The translations under genes were made by a program, and so were the position numbers. Positions 20,579 to 32,689 of a DNA stretch of 64,000 bases are shown here, one piece after another (within the stretch, counting starts at the first letter, position 1; each line of letters starts with the position of its first letter). Origin of the DNA: Stomoxys calcitrans (Eukaryota > Arthropoda > Insecta > Diptera > Muscidae); assembly GCF_963082655.1 (NCBI RefSeq), contig NC_081554.1:63019820-63083819 (forward strand), given 5' to 3'. Under the pieces are notes generated by a model. That model did no database searches. It was given only the letters and a program-made list of their open reading frames with translations, and had not been told where the DNA came from.

Positions 20579-22472
20579 ACTGTGGATTACTCCAAAAATG
20601 GATTTTTTGCCTCTGAATCTGGTCACTGGGCCTATCGTGCTGCGTTTGTGTATGATAATGACAACATTGGTGAATCATTTTGCATCTTTTTTCTATCAGT
20701 GTAAATAGTTGTGAAAAACATTTTCCCACGGTGAGTTCCCCCAACGTGATGTAGGCCGCCGTAGTGCAGAGTTTTGCATATCCGCCTATGACGGTGAACG
20801 CCTGATATCATATCCCTATATCAGATGAAAATTTAATTGGTGATTATTTCCTTAATAATAGTTGCCATATTTGTGAGGTATAAGCCAAATATTTAGCTGC
20901 AAAGTTCAAATCTGATGTCAAAATTTTTAGTAAAGTGTTTGTCACAACAAAAAAGGTGATAGGTAAGCGCAAAGCTGGTTTGAAGTTCAAAGAATCCTTT
21001 GATTTTTTTGTAGACAATATATCTTTTTATAGCCAAGCCCACTAACTCAACTAAAATAGTTTCTCCATATACCATACAGGTATGTGAAATTAAAACTGCA
21101 TGTTTTGCCATTTCGACATTTTTGAATATTTATTTGTTTACCCAGCCATACATTTTATGAAAAATGGTATTTTCCTTACAATATCCCAAGAAATGATGAT
21201 AAAATTCCAATCTTCTACTTAAGACCAATATTTTAAACACAAAGGAAACAATTCAAAAAATTTTAAGAAAATTTACCTATCACAACATTATTTTAATATT
21301 AAATAAATAATAATTGAAATTTGATTTATAAAATTCTAAGCTATAATTAAATTAAGTTTGTCACTCAATAATCATTTATTAATTTCATTTCTTTCAAATG
21401 CTCTCAGTTCTGACATCTGTTAAGGTTCTCAATCCACACATACACAATCAATGGATAGACAAAAACTCAGTTAAAAGAGAGAGAGGAAAAATCATTTCTC
21501 CATTTTAGTGATGATTTATTTCTTTGCTACATAAAGTCTTACCTCCCACATACACACACACACACACACACAAACAGCCAACAAAGTTCTCTATTGTAAC
21601 ACTACCACAAAGTTAATAACTGACATCGGATATGAGAAGAGATATATAAGGTAGTCTGACGAATGCGGCAGCGACAGGGACAGAGGGCGGGGGAGGCACA
21701 TTTAAAAGTCTCTTGTGACAAAGATACTGTATTCAATGTAGTAGTTGGCCCTTAAAAAGATGAAGGAAATATGTTGAAAAAAGTTTTTGGCACTTTTGTC
21801 AAAAAGTTTACGCAACGCAAAACGAAAGTTTATCGAAGAAACTTTGAACTTCTTAATTGTGTATTGAATTGATAGTTTAATAACTCAAATTTAATTTGTG
21901 CACTAAAAACTTTACAACATGCAATTTCCCCCATGTCTAAGACGCAGCATAGACAAAAGGAGCTATCCTTACTTTAAAGTTGTGATTCGGGCGAAGATGT
22001 TACATGCAAGTATGCTAGCAAATAAACTTTATGCAGGTATGTTTAACTTGGAGAGGTATAGTCAGAGGCTGTCATTTAGCACAATATCCCATAGGAAGGT
22101 GATGGGAAAGCTATATTCCTGAGAACCAAAAAAAAAGAAAACCGAAATCAAAGCATAAAATGACAGAACTTTAATGCAGAGCTTTAAAAAGTCTTATTAG
22201 TTGAAGTGATTTTAGCAGAAAATAAGTCAATAAACCTATCGGCAGATAAGAAAATATATGCGAAAATTCAAATAGCAGGACTGTTTTTCTTGAAATTTTC
22301 AAATATTATATAGGAATCTCAAAGACAACATCGAAAAAAACTTTCAGCGATAGTTTTGGCTTCACAAATGCTTTCGCTTTTGAGAGGTATTCAGCCGTGT
22401 AAAACTGCTTTAGTCAGTGGTGTCACTCTGCAGCACGCCTTTCGAATCGGGCGGCACTAAGGGATCCCCGCT
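20579..22472. other. Mostly unassigned AT-rich DNA
   Basis: A degraded plus-strand SINE piece lies at about 20745-20880 (GGCCGCCGTAGTGCAGAG, TCCGCCTATGACGGTGAACG). A (CA)n run occurs at 21552-21573. A SINE-like scrap (GCAGCACGCCTTTCGAATCG) sits near 22432-22451. The rest shows no coding signal; the small open frame at 21919-22122 has no recognisable domain and no supporting context. Confidence 0.55.
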
Positions 22473-24930
22473 ATTTTTATACCCTCCACCATAGGATGAG
22501 GGTATATTAATTTCGTTATTCTGATTGCAACTCCTCGAAATATTCGTCTCAGACCCCATGCAAATGGAAATTTTGTCCATGAACATTCCACTAAGGAACA
22601 GGGGCAAATTTCTCACCTATCAATGAGTGCAGTCCGATTGAAGATTAAAAGCTCAATGATAAGGGGCCTCCTTTTTATAGCCGAGTCCGAACGGCATGCC
22701 GCAGTGCGACACCTCTTTGGAAAGAAGTTTTACATGGCATATTACCCCACTAATGTTGCCAGCATTAAGAGGGGAAAGGCACCGCTGAAAATTTTTTCTG
22801 ATAGTCTCGCCAGGATTTGAACCCAGGCAAATGCTAACCTCTGCGCTACGGTGGCCTCCCTCAGACCCCATAAAGCATATATATTCTTGATCGTCATGAT
22901 ATTTTATGTCGATCTAGCCATGTCCGTCCGTCTGTCTGTTGAAAGCACGCAAACTTTTCGAAGGAATAAAGCTAGCCGCTTGAAATTTTGCACAAATACT
23001 TCTTATATGTGTAGGTCAGTTGGGATTGCAAATAGGCCATATCGATCCATGTTTTGATATAGCTGCCATATAAACCGATCTTGGGTCTTGACTTCTTGAG
23101 CCAATCGAGGCCACAATTTTAGTCCGATTTGATTGAAATTTTGAGCATGGTGTTTTGGTATCACTTCCAACAATTATGCCAAGTATGGTTCGAATCGGTT
23201 CATAGCCTATATCCAAAACTGGATCGATTTGGGCCAAGTTTCAGAAAAATGTCGAACAGCCTAAATTTCACAAATTTCGGCGAAATCGGACAATAAATGC
23301 GTCTTTTAATGCCCAAAACCTTAAGTCGACAGATCTGGGGTCTTGACTTCTTGAGCCACTAGAGGACGCAATTCTTATCTGATTTGGCTGAAATTTTGCA
23401 CGAGATATTTCGTCACTACTTCCAACAACTGTGCCAAGTACGGTTCAAATAGGTCCATAACCTGATATAGCAGCCATATAAACCGATCTGGGGTCTTGAC
23501 TTCTTATGCCTCTAGAGGGCGCAACTTATTCGATTTGGCTGAAATTTTGCATGAAATATTTTAATATGACTTCCAACAAATGGGCTATGTATGGTTCAAA
23601 TCGGTCCATAACTTGATACAGCTGCCTTATAAACCGATCTGGGATCTTAACTTCTTATGCCCCTAGAGGGCGCAATACTTATCTGATTTGGCTGACATTT
23701 TGCACGAGATGTTTCGTTATCACTTCCAACAACTGAGCTAAGTATGGTTCAAATCGGTTCATAACCTGATATAGCTGCCTTCTATATATGGCAGCTATAT
23801 ACCAATCTGCACCGATCTGGGCCAAATTGAAGAAGGATAGCGAAGGGCCTAACAGAACTTACTTCCCCAAATTTCGGCAAAATCGGTTAATAAATGTGTC
23901 TTTTATGGGCCTAAGACCTTAATTATATGGCAGCTATATCCAAAGTTAGACCGATCTGGGCCGATCGAAAATCCTAACATAAGTCACTGTGTCAAATTTC
24001 AGTGATATCGGATTATAAATGCGCCATTTATAGGGCCAAGACTTTAAATCGAGATATCTGTCTATATGACGGCTATATCCAAAACTGGATCGATTTGAGC
24101 CAAGTTTTAGAAAAATGTCGAAGAGCCCAAATGTCCCAAATTTCGGCGAAATCGGACAATAAATGCGTCTTTAATTGCCCAAAACCTTAAGTCGAGAGAT
24201 CGGTATATATGACAGCTGTATTCAAATCTGGACCAATCTGGGACATATTAAAGAGGGATGTCGAAGGGCCTAACACAACTCATTGTCCCAAATTTTGGCG
24301 AAATCGGACAATAAATGCGCCTTTTACGGACCCAAAACTTTAAATCGAGAGATCAGTCCATACGGCAGCTATATTCAAATCTGGGTCGATTGAACTGGGA
24401 TGTCGACTTGCCTATCATAACTCACTGTCCCAAATTTCAGCAAAATCGGATAATAAATCTGACTTTTAGTGGCCTAAGACCCTACATCGGCGGATCGGTC
24501 TATATGGCAGCTATATCCCAATATGGACCGATCTCGACCAAATTGAAGGATATCGAAGGGCCTAACACAACTCATTGTTCCAAATTTCAGCAAAATCGGA
24601 TAATAAATGTGGCTTTTATGTGTCTAAGACCCCAAATCGGCGGATCGATCTATATGGGGGCTATATCAAGATGTAGTCCGATATAGCTCATCTTAGGCCA
24701 TCTATGGACAAAAAAAAAGAATCTGTGCAAAATTTCAGCTCAATATCTCTATTTTTTAAGACTGTAGCGTGATTTTAACGGACAGAAGGACGGGCATGGC
24801 AAGATCGACTTAAAATATCATGATGATCAAGAATATATATACTTTATGGGGTCTTAGACGAATATTTCGAGGAGTTACAAACAGAATTACGAAATTAGTA
24901 TACCTCCATTCTATGGTGGAGGGTATAAAA
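22473..24930. mobile_element. Two-headed HINE: plus 5' end at left, minus 5' end at right
   Basis: The left end TTTTTATACCCTCCACCATAG (22473) reads forward; the right end CTATGGTGGAGGGTATAAAA (24911-24930) is a second 5' end read in reverse, with TCTTGATCATCATGATA-type 5' blocks inside it (about 24815-24835). No 3' palindrome is found. A-type monomers fill 23060-23780 (with a B-type stretch at 23215-23335) and reversed B-type monomers fill 23790-24700. The switch at about 23780 is a palindrome around ATATAGCTGCC-TTCTA-TATATGGCAGCTATAT. A SINE lies at 22560-22859. Confidence 0.8.
22560..22859 (-). mobile_element. Full-length SINE with 12-bp target duplication
   Basis: Reverse-strand SINE: its right end GGTGGCC is the element 5' end, followed inward by the A box region (CGCAGAGGTTAGCAT in complement, about 22830-22846) and the B box complement GGATTTGAACC (one change). 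The 3' end is GCAAATGGAAATTTTGTCCATG. The flanking duplication CTCAGACCCCAT occurs at 22548-22559 and 22860-22871 and is HINE 5' sequence, so the SINE inserted into the HINE. Confidence 0.93.
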
Positions 24931-24959
24931 ATGGAAGAACAAATATGAAAGCAGTTGTA

Positions 24960-26470
24960 ATGGATTTTAAATTCATTGTTTTTTTGTTCATTGTTTTTTT
25001 TTTACAAACTCAATTTCGCCTCTCATTTCTTTTTTTTTGTTTCTATTGTATTATACAAAGTTAACAAAAATTTTTTTATTTAAACTTTTTACATTAATTT
25101 TTCAACATTATTGTCTTTAACGATCTTTCGCTTTTCATTTCTGTTTTTTGTTTATATTGTTTCATAAAAAGTCAACAAATATGTTTTTATTCATACATTT
25201 TACATTAATTTGTAAACTTTATTGGCTTTAACGATCTTTTAATTTCAATTCTACTGGTTATTTTACTCCCTAAATGTTTCATGATCTATTTAAACAAATC
25301 TTAGCAACAATTTCTTTACAAAATGTTGTTAACGCTTTGCAACATTTTATAAAGGCAGGCAACATCTCTCAGACCAAGAGCAAGCAGTTTGCCAACATAG
25401 CTCAAAGCAACATATGAGCTGAGGCCATGCAACATGTTGATTTTTTTTTTAAACAACCACATTAACAGCAACCACCTGTGGTAACATCGCTCAATATGGG
25501 AAAGTATGTTCAACGAAGGGGGGGCAGTAATAATAATGTAAATTGCACTTACCTGCTATGGCTCTCTAATTCATCCAATTCCTTGACTAACAACACATAA
25601 GTGTTTACATTTCTCTCCATTTCCTTGCGATGTCATCTCTTGTATACCCCTTTCGATTCCCGCATTGACAAAGTGAAAAACTGTCAAACAAAAAACAACA
25701 ACTCTTTGTTGAAGTTAAGCTCTTAACATTATACTCATTAGGGGCCATACACACGCACACACACCAAGATCGTACACTCAATTTTTTTTACACCGCAGCC
25801 AAATGAAAATAAAAACTGAACATTTCGAAGCAGTGCATATTAATATGTATAATGTTTCACTATAGAAATTAACACTTTTTGCACAATTTTTCGATAAAGA
25901 AATCACTTAATGGTATTAAGAAGTGGTTCATAATAAGGTCTACACCAAATGTTTATAGTTTTTTGATATTATTCTAACATTTTCATCGCGTTTTCTTTAG
26001 CATTTCACAAACACAACCGGCCGGTTTTAATAGACAAGGAAAACTAATCGATTAACATGACAAAAGCAAATTTTGTCTTTTGCCTTGAGGTGAATTTAAA
26101 GTTTAGAGTGTTTACAAAGGAGTCGGAAGGGGGTGGGTGCAACTTCTGTGGTGTCAAAGAAAAACAACAAAAACAAATTGAGAACAGACTAATGAGAAAT
26201 TTCTAATGCAAAATTATGGATTTGTTTGGGTACCTGCATGGTGAAAAATAATTGCCGGCAAGCATTTGCAGGAGATGGGCAAATATTTATTTTTTGTTTA
26301 TCTTGCTAACCAAATGGACGAGAGGCAATCAGTGCAATGTTGCAGAAGCGCATAACGGACAATCGTATGCCTGATTGTTACCAATCGTTGCTTGATTTGG
26401 ATGAAAGGTAGTCGAGAGTGAGTGGGAAAATGTAGGGTTCATGTAAAAGGCCTTTGGGAGTAAAGAACGA
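24960..26470 (+). repeat. Segmental duplication, copy 1
   Basis: Collinear with 31390-32640 and, in its middle, with 30576-31060. Shared landmarks are TTTAACGATCTTTTAATTTC, GCCAACATAGCTCAAAGCAA, AATAATGTAAATTGCACTTA, CACCAAGATCGTACAC and CTTTGGGAGTAAAGAACGAA. No coding potential was recognised inside it. The adjoining NLTR2 fragment belongs to the same duplicated block. Confidence 0.88.
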
Positions 26471-26489
26471 ATTTGGTAGCTAGATACAC

Positions 26490-27105
26490 TCACAAAAATG
26501 TTTATCGTAAATACGATGGAAATACAGATGGATCAAAGCTAGAGGACAGAGAGGGCCTGGGGATCTACATTGAGAATCCAAGGATTAAGATCTGTTTAAG
26601 ACTGCCTGACCATAATACGGTCCTGCAGGCGGAGATCCGGGCGATGACGGAATGCGTGAGGTGGTATGGTGCTTACACAAGGACGTCGAGTGTAAACATC
26701 TTTATGGACAGTAAAATGGCCATAAGGGCAATAACAACCAGGACGGTAAGATCACAAACAATCTTGGAGTGTTAGAAGGAGATTAACGCCTTCTCTGAGT
26801 GCCGGGTAAAGGGGAATAAAGGGGAGGCTATTTGACGGTGTAGGCCAGAGGGATGTCGTCAATAAACTTGGTTTCGGTTCGTCGCAGTCCTTGTTAAGGG
26901 CGTGGGCGACGAACGCGCATTTAACTCAGTGGAACAGCGAAACATTCGGAAGGACAGCAAATATCCTATGGGGTGATCCGGATCGTGAAAAGGCGAGGCT
27001 GAAAGGAAGTAAGAAGGAAGTCAGTACAGCTTTTGGTATCATAACGGGACACATAGGACTACGAGCTCGCTTATGCAAAATCAGTGCGGCAAGTGCGGTA
27101 CTAAA
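26490..27105 (+). pseudogene. NLTR2 RNase H fragment, part of the duplicated block
   Basis: Starts after TTTATCGTAAATACGATGGA, the same 5' junction as the copy at 32690. The frame 26473-26775 carries DGSKLEDREGLGIY, RLPDHNTVLQAEIRAMTECV and NIFMDSKMAIRAIT (RNase H strands with the catalytic D and E positions). A stop follows at LEC. Downstream a segment is lost around 26790-26830, removing the VPGH motif. It ends near the LCKIS region at 27085 and fuses to the GTAC-rich array. Confidence 0.85.
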
Positions 27106-28870
27106 AAGTACCAAATAGTACGAATTAGTGATGTTTGTTCAGAACGGAAAGGGCTATGAGATCGAATTTGGGCTCAAATGAAGAAGCGTCTTGAAAATAT
27201 ACGATTTGGTGAAAATTTTTCCAAAATAGTGCCGGGAGTGGAAGAAACAGTGCGATTAGTGCCGCAACTCGTACTATTTGGTAACTTCTTTACGAACTGA
27301 GCTAGAGCTCTGAATTTTGGTACAAAGGTACACTATGACAATATAAATTGGGTGACTATATGTGTTTTTGGAAAATGGTACAGTAAGGTACCAATAGTAC
27401 CAAAATCGTACGAAATATGTGAACAATGAACAGGACAATAAGCTAGAATTTTGGAATTCTCTTGCGTAAATTTTGGGTTAGAGCTAGATTTTGGAATTCT
27501 CTTGCGTAAATTTTGGGTAAGGAAAAAAATGTGGAGAATTTTCCCGAAACGACAGAAAACGAACGTTGAGTACCGCATTTGGTACAACTTGGTACTTTCT
27601 TTACTGATAGAGCTAGAGTCCTGAAATTTGACATGTTGATAAAACTAGGAAATTTATGGTGGATGACTAAATTTTTTTTTCAAAATTTGTACATTTTGGT
27701 ACCAAAAAGGACAAAGTAGTATAATTATCGTGATTTAGGAAATATTAAATACCAGAATAGGAAGAATGCGTACTATAGTGCAGTAATTGGTACTATTTGG
27801 TACATTCTTTACTGATTGAGCTAAAACTTACATAAATAGGACACAGTTGGCAGAATATTTATTGGCTAACTAGGAGATTTTCTTGAAATTTGTCTATTTA
27901 GGTACTAAAACATACAAAATTGTACTTTCTAAACGAATTGAGCTAGACCTCTGAAATTTGGGAGTATATTCGACCGACTAGAAGAATTTTTTTTTAAATT
28001 CATACAAAGTGGCGCTTTCTGAACAGATTGAGCTAAAGTTCTCAAAATCGGGACGCAGTTACGGCTTGACACTGCTTATCGGGGAATATGAAGATTTTGG
28101 AAATTCAAATATATAGGTACTAAAACGTACAAAAAGGTACTTTCCTCACAGATTGAGATGGAACTCTGAAATTTGAGATGGAACTCTGAAATTTGGGATG
28201 TACCTTGGCAGTATACATCCGCCGACTAGGAGATTTCTTTTGATATTAGTACATTAGGGTACAAAAACGTACAAAGTGGTAATTTCTATACGGGTTAAGC
28301 TATAGCTCACAAATTTGGGATACAGTTGCACTTGGCACTATTAATTGAACGGCTAGGAGATTTTTTTGAAATTTGTTCATTTAGTTTTGGGACAAAGGTA
28401 CACCTTGAGAGTATATACCGGCCGACTACATTAAGGTACTAAAGGTACAAAATGGCACTTTCTAAACAGGTTGACCAAAAGCTCTCAAAATCGGGATACA
28501 GTAACTCATTGACAGTATATATCGGGGGTCTATGTAATTTTTCGAAATTCGTACATTTGAGTACTATAACGAACGAAGTGGTTCTCCTTTTACGAACTGA
28601 GTAAGATCTCTGAATTTAGGATTACAGGTACACCTTGAGAAAATATTTCGGCCGATTATAGAACTTTTTTAAAATTCGTACTTTAAGGTACTAAAACGTA
28701 CAAAATGGTACTGTCTTTGCGGATTGAATTAGAGTTCACAAAATTGGAATACAGTCACACCGTTGTGTATTGGGGACTAGAGTTTGTTTTTTGATATTAG
28801 TGCATTTGGGCAATAAAACTTACAAAATGTTATTTTCGTTACGAATTAGGCTAAAGCTCTTCAAATTGCT
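27106..28870. repeat. GTAC-rich degenerate tandem array
   Basis: About a dozen units of 90-170 bp, each with a GAGCTAGAGCTCTGAAATTT-like block (27301, 27608, 27943, 28031, 28156, 28297, 28470, 28599, 28725, 28849) and runs such as GGTACTAAAACGTACAAA. Contains a short exact duplication, AGATTTTGGAATTCTCTTGC repeated 41 bp apart (27443 and 27485 region). No recognised ends; perhaps the core of another non-autonomous element. Confidence 0.8.
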
Positions 28871-28879
28871 ATACAAATG

Positions 28880-29160
28880 TGCTGGTATTTATATATAAAC
28901 CGATTTACCGATTTTGGGTCTAAAGCCCATAAAAGGCACATTTAGTGTCCGATTTCGCTGAAATTTGCAATGCTGGATTAAATAAGGTCCCCCGATATTT
29001 GGTCTAAAAGTTTTCTATATCGAACCATATTTAGATATAGCTATCATATACACCGATCAGCCGATATGCGGTGTTTTGCTTTTTGCAGTAAAGTCGTTGT
29101 AATTTTTGTCGTGAATCCAAATCATGCACAAAAATAAAAGTCGAAACCCATATTAGGGGC
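28880..29160 (+). mobile_element. HINE-B array fragment
   Basis: Two degraded B-type monomers: ATAAACCGATTTACCGATTT, AAAGCCCATAAAAGGCACAT, CCGATTTCGCTGAAATTTGC. No ends. Confidence 0.75.
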
Positions 29161-29230
29161 CTGCCAAGAGGCGACCGCACCATCAAGGACCTTTCCAGGA
29201 GTTATCTCTATCCGTTCTCAAATGGCATGT

Positions 29231-30290
29231 TTTTATACCCATCTCTACAAATCTATTCATTCCGTTTGTAACACCTCGAAATATTCGTCTAAGACCCCAT
29301 AAAGTATATATTCTTGATCGGCTCGACGTTCTGTGTCGATCTAGCCACGTCACGTTAGAGGTCGAACTCGTCAAGCTAGCCGCTTGAAATTTTGACCAGA
29401 TAATTAATATTGGTGTAGGTCATTGGGTATTGCAAATGGGCCATATCGGTTCGTATTTGGATATACCTCCAATTTGGTTTCTTGGGCCCCTGGAAGTCGC
29501 AATTTTCGTCCGATTTAGTTAAAATTTTACATGTGGTGTACCGTTATGACTTCCAACAATTCTGCTGAGTACGCTCTGCATTGGTCTGTAACCTGGTATA
29601 GCTCCCACATAAACCGATCTCCAGTTTTGACTTTTTGAGGTCTTACAAGCCCCAATTTTTGTCCGATTCCGAATTTTGTATTATTGTTCTGTTACGACTT
29701 CCAACAACTGTGCCTAGTACGTTTCAAATCGGTCTACAATCTGATGTAGCCCCCATATAAACCGATCTCCCGATTTAACTTCTTGAGCCCTTACAAGCCG
29801 CAAGTTTTGTCCAATTTGGCTAAAATTTTGCATGTGATGTTCCGTTATAACTTTCTGCAACTATGCCAAGAACGGTCCGAATCGTTCTATAACCTGATAT
29901 AGCTTCCATACAAACCGATCTCCCGGTTTGACTTCTCGAGCATCTGGAAGCCTCAATTTTCATCCGATTTGGCTGAGATTTTGCGTGTTGTGTTCTGTTA
30001 AGACTTTCAAAAACTGTGCCAAGTACAATCTAAATCGGTCTATAGCCTGGCATAGCTTCCATATTAACCGGCCTCTCGATTATCTTTGCAATAACTGAGT
30101 CAAGTATGGTCTGAATCGGCTTATAACCTGGTATAGCTCTCATATGAATTGATCTTCCGATTTGACTTCCTGAGCCCTTACTAGCCTCAATTTTGGTCCG
30201 ATTTGGCTGAAATTATGCTGCCATATAAAGTTCAATGAAATCAATGTTCGGTTGAAATCAAGATATAGTCTATCTTCGAAATTCATCTGC
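29231..30290 (+). mobile_element. HINE-C, 5' end plus array, 3' truncated
   Basis: Starts TTTTTATACCCATCTC with the blocks AGACCCCATAAAGTATATAT and GTCGATCTAGCCACGTCACG, in place of the TCCG run. It then has about five C monomers (CCATATAAACCGATCTCCCG, CTTGAGCCCTTACAAGCCGC) with anchors at 29597, 29745, 29898 and 30051 (148-153 bp). It ends without a palindrome near 30290. Confidence 0.85.
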
Positions 30291-30417
30291 CCAAAATATA
30301 AAATACTTCGTTACAAAAAACCTTTTTAAAATTTTTTTAAAAAACCTAATTTTTAGAGTAAAACTGAAAATCGGCTTTTTGATATTTGTGAAGCTAAGAA
30401 TCAGGCCCATTTTTTGG

Positions 30418-31108
30418 CTTAAACCTGGTTTTTCTTGCGTAAATCATATGTACACACTAGGGCAAATCCTAAGTGGTACCCAATTATCCTACAAAGGTAA
30501 GGTGCAAGAGAAGCAGATAGAAACCTGCCATATCTTTGTTGACTAGATAACCAGTATTGACGAAGACATACTAGTTGTCTTTAACGATCTTTTAATTTCA
30601 ATTCAACTGGTATTTGTTATTCCCTAAATGTTTCAAGATCTATATAAACATGTTGTTAAGAGTAATTAAGTGAAGCATTGCCAAAGCTTAATCTTAGCAA
30701 CAATTTCTTTACAAAATAATGTTGATGTTTCGCAACATTTTTTAAAGGCAAACAACATCTCTCAGAGCAGCCCACTGACTGTAGGCAGCTTGCCAACATA
30801 GCTCAAAGCAACATATGAACTAGGGCCATGCAACATGTTGATTATTTTTAAGCAACAACATTAACAGTAACCACCTGCGGGTAACATCGTCCAATAAGGA
30901 AAAGTATGTTCAACGAGTGTGAGTGGGGGAGGGGGGCAGTACTAATAATGTAAATTGCACTTACCTGTTATGGCTCTCAAATTCATCCAATTCCTTGAAT
31001 AACAACCCATAAGAGTTTATATTTCTCTTCATTTCTTTGAGATGCCATCTCTTGTATACCCTTTTCGCAAATTTGGCAGCCCTGCTTAAGGCCCATTTGT
31101 ATGGCCTT
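30418..31108 (+). repeat. Segmental duplication, copy 2
   Basis: CTTAAACCTGGTTTTTCTTG at about 30418 recurs near 31106, giving a 688-bp offset. The inner part matches copies 1 and 3 (ATCTCTCAGAGCA, GCCAACATAGCTCAAAGCAA). Relative to copy 3 it lacks about 280 bp between TTGACGAAGACATAC and GTCTTTAACGATC, so the offset rises from 688 to 965 across that point. Confidence 0.85.
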
Positions 31109-32660
31109 AAACCTGGTTTTTCTTGCGTAAATCATATGTACAGACTTGGGCATATAATAAGTGGTACCCAATTATCCTACAAAGGTAAGGTGCAAGAGAA
31201 GCAGATAGAACCTGCCATTTCTTTGTTGACTAGATAACCAGCATTGACTAAGGCATACGAGTATGACATCGTGTTTAATAAATTCGAGAAATATTTCATA
31301 CGTAATTTATGTGTATCCATGTTGTCAGAACCACGATAGGTATATGACATAATCGCATTTAACTGCAGCGTTTATCTTGGATAGATAGGTCATATTACAA
31401 AATGGATTTTAAAAACATTCTGTTTTTTTGTTCAAACTCAATTTCGCTTTTCATTTTGTTTTTTTGTTTCTATTTTATCATACAGAGTCAACAAATATGT
31501 TATTTTTTTCAAACTTTTTACATTAATTTTTCGACTTTATTGTCTTTAACGATCTTTTAATTTCAATTCAACTGGTATTTGTTATTCCCTAAATGTTTCA
31601 TGATCTATTTAAACATGTTGTTAAGAGTAATTAAGTGAAGCGTTGCCAACGCTTAATCTTAGCAACAATTTCTTTACATATTGATGTTTCGCAACATTTT
31701 TTAAAGGCAAGCAAAATCTCTCAGAGCAAGCCACTGACTGTAGGCAGCTTGCCAACATAGCTCAAAGCAACATATGAGCTAGGGCCATGCAACATGTTGA
31801 TTATTTTTAAGCAACAACATTAACAGTAACCACCAGCGGGTAACATCGTCCAATTCAGGAAAGTGTGTTCAACGAGGGGGGTGACAATAATAATAATGTA
31901 AATTGCACTTACCTGTTATGGCTCTCAAATTCATCCAATTCCTTGAATAACAACCCATAAGAGTTTATATTTCTCTTCATTTCTTTGAGATGTCATCTCT
32001 TGTATACCCCTACTATCAAACAAAAACCAACAACTCTTTGTTGAAGTTAAGCACATTATACAAATGTCTATGACTCATTTCGGGCCATACACACACACAC
32101 CAAGATCGTACACACAAATCTTTTTTACACCGCGGACAAATGAAAGCAAAAACCGAACATTTCGAATTCATTAATCGATTAACATGACAAAAGCAAATTT
32201 GTCTTTTGCATTGAGGTGAATTTTAATGTTTAGAGCGTGTTCAAAGGAGACTGGTGGTGGGGGGTGCAACTTCTGTGGTGCCAAAGAAAAACAACAAAAA
32301 CAAATTGAGAAAAGAATAATGAGAAATTTTTTATGCACAATTATGAATTTGTTGGGGTACCACTATGGTGAAAATAATTGCCGGCAAGCATTTGCAGGAG
32401 ATGGGTAAATATTTATTTTTTGTTTATCTTGCTAACCAAATAGACGAAAATCAATCAAAGCAATGTAGCAAAAGCGCATAACAGACAAGTAACAAATTGT
32501 GTTAGCCTACCAAGGCAAATCAATCCCTTTGATGTCTTCACATTTCTTTGTTACCAATCTTGTGCCTCATTTGAACAACAAGGGTCTCAACTGAAAGGTG
32601 TTCGAAAGTGATGGGGACAATGTCGGGTTCATGTAATAAGCCTTTGGGAGTAAAGAACGA
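31109..32660 (+). repeat. Segmental duplication, copy 3
   Basis: Longest copy, joining the copy-2-like left part (AAACCTGGTTTTTCTTGCGT) to the copy-1-like right part that ends at the NLTR2 junction (TCGTAAATACGATGGAAATA near 32690). No coding potential recognised; contains a short CA run near 32090. Confidence 0.85.
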
Positions 32661-32689
32661 ATTTGGTATCTACACTCAGAAAAATGCTT

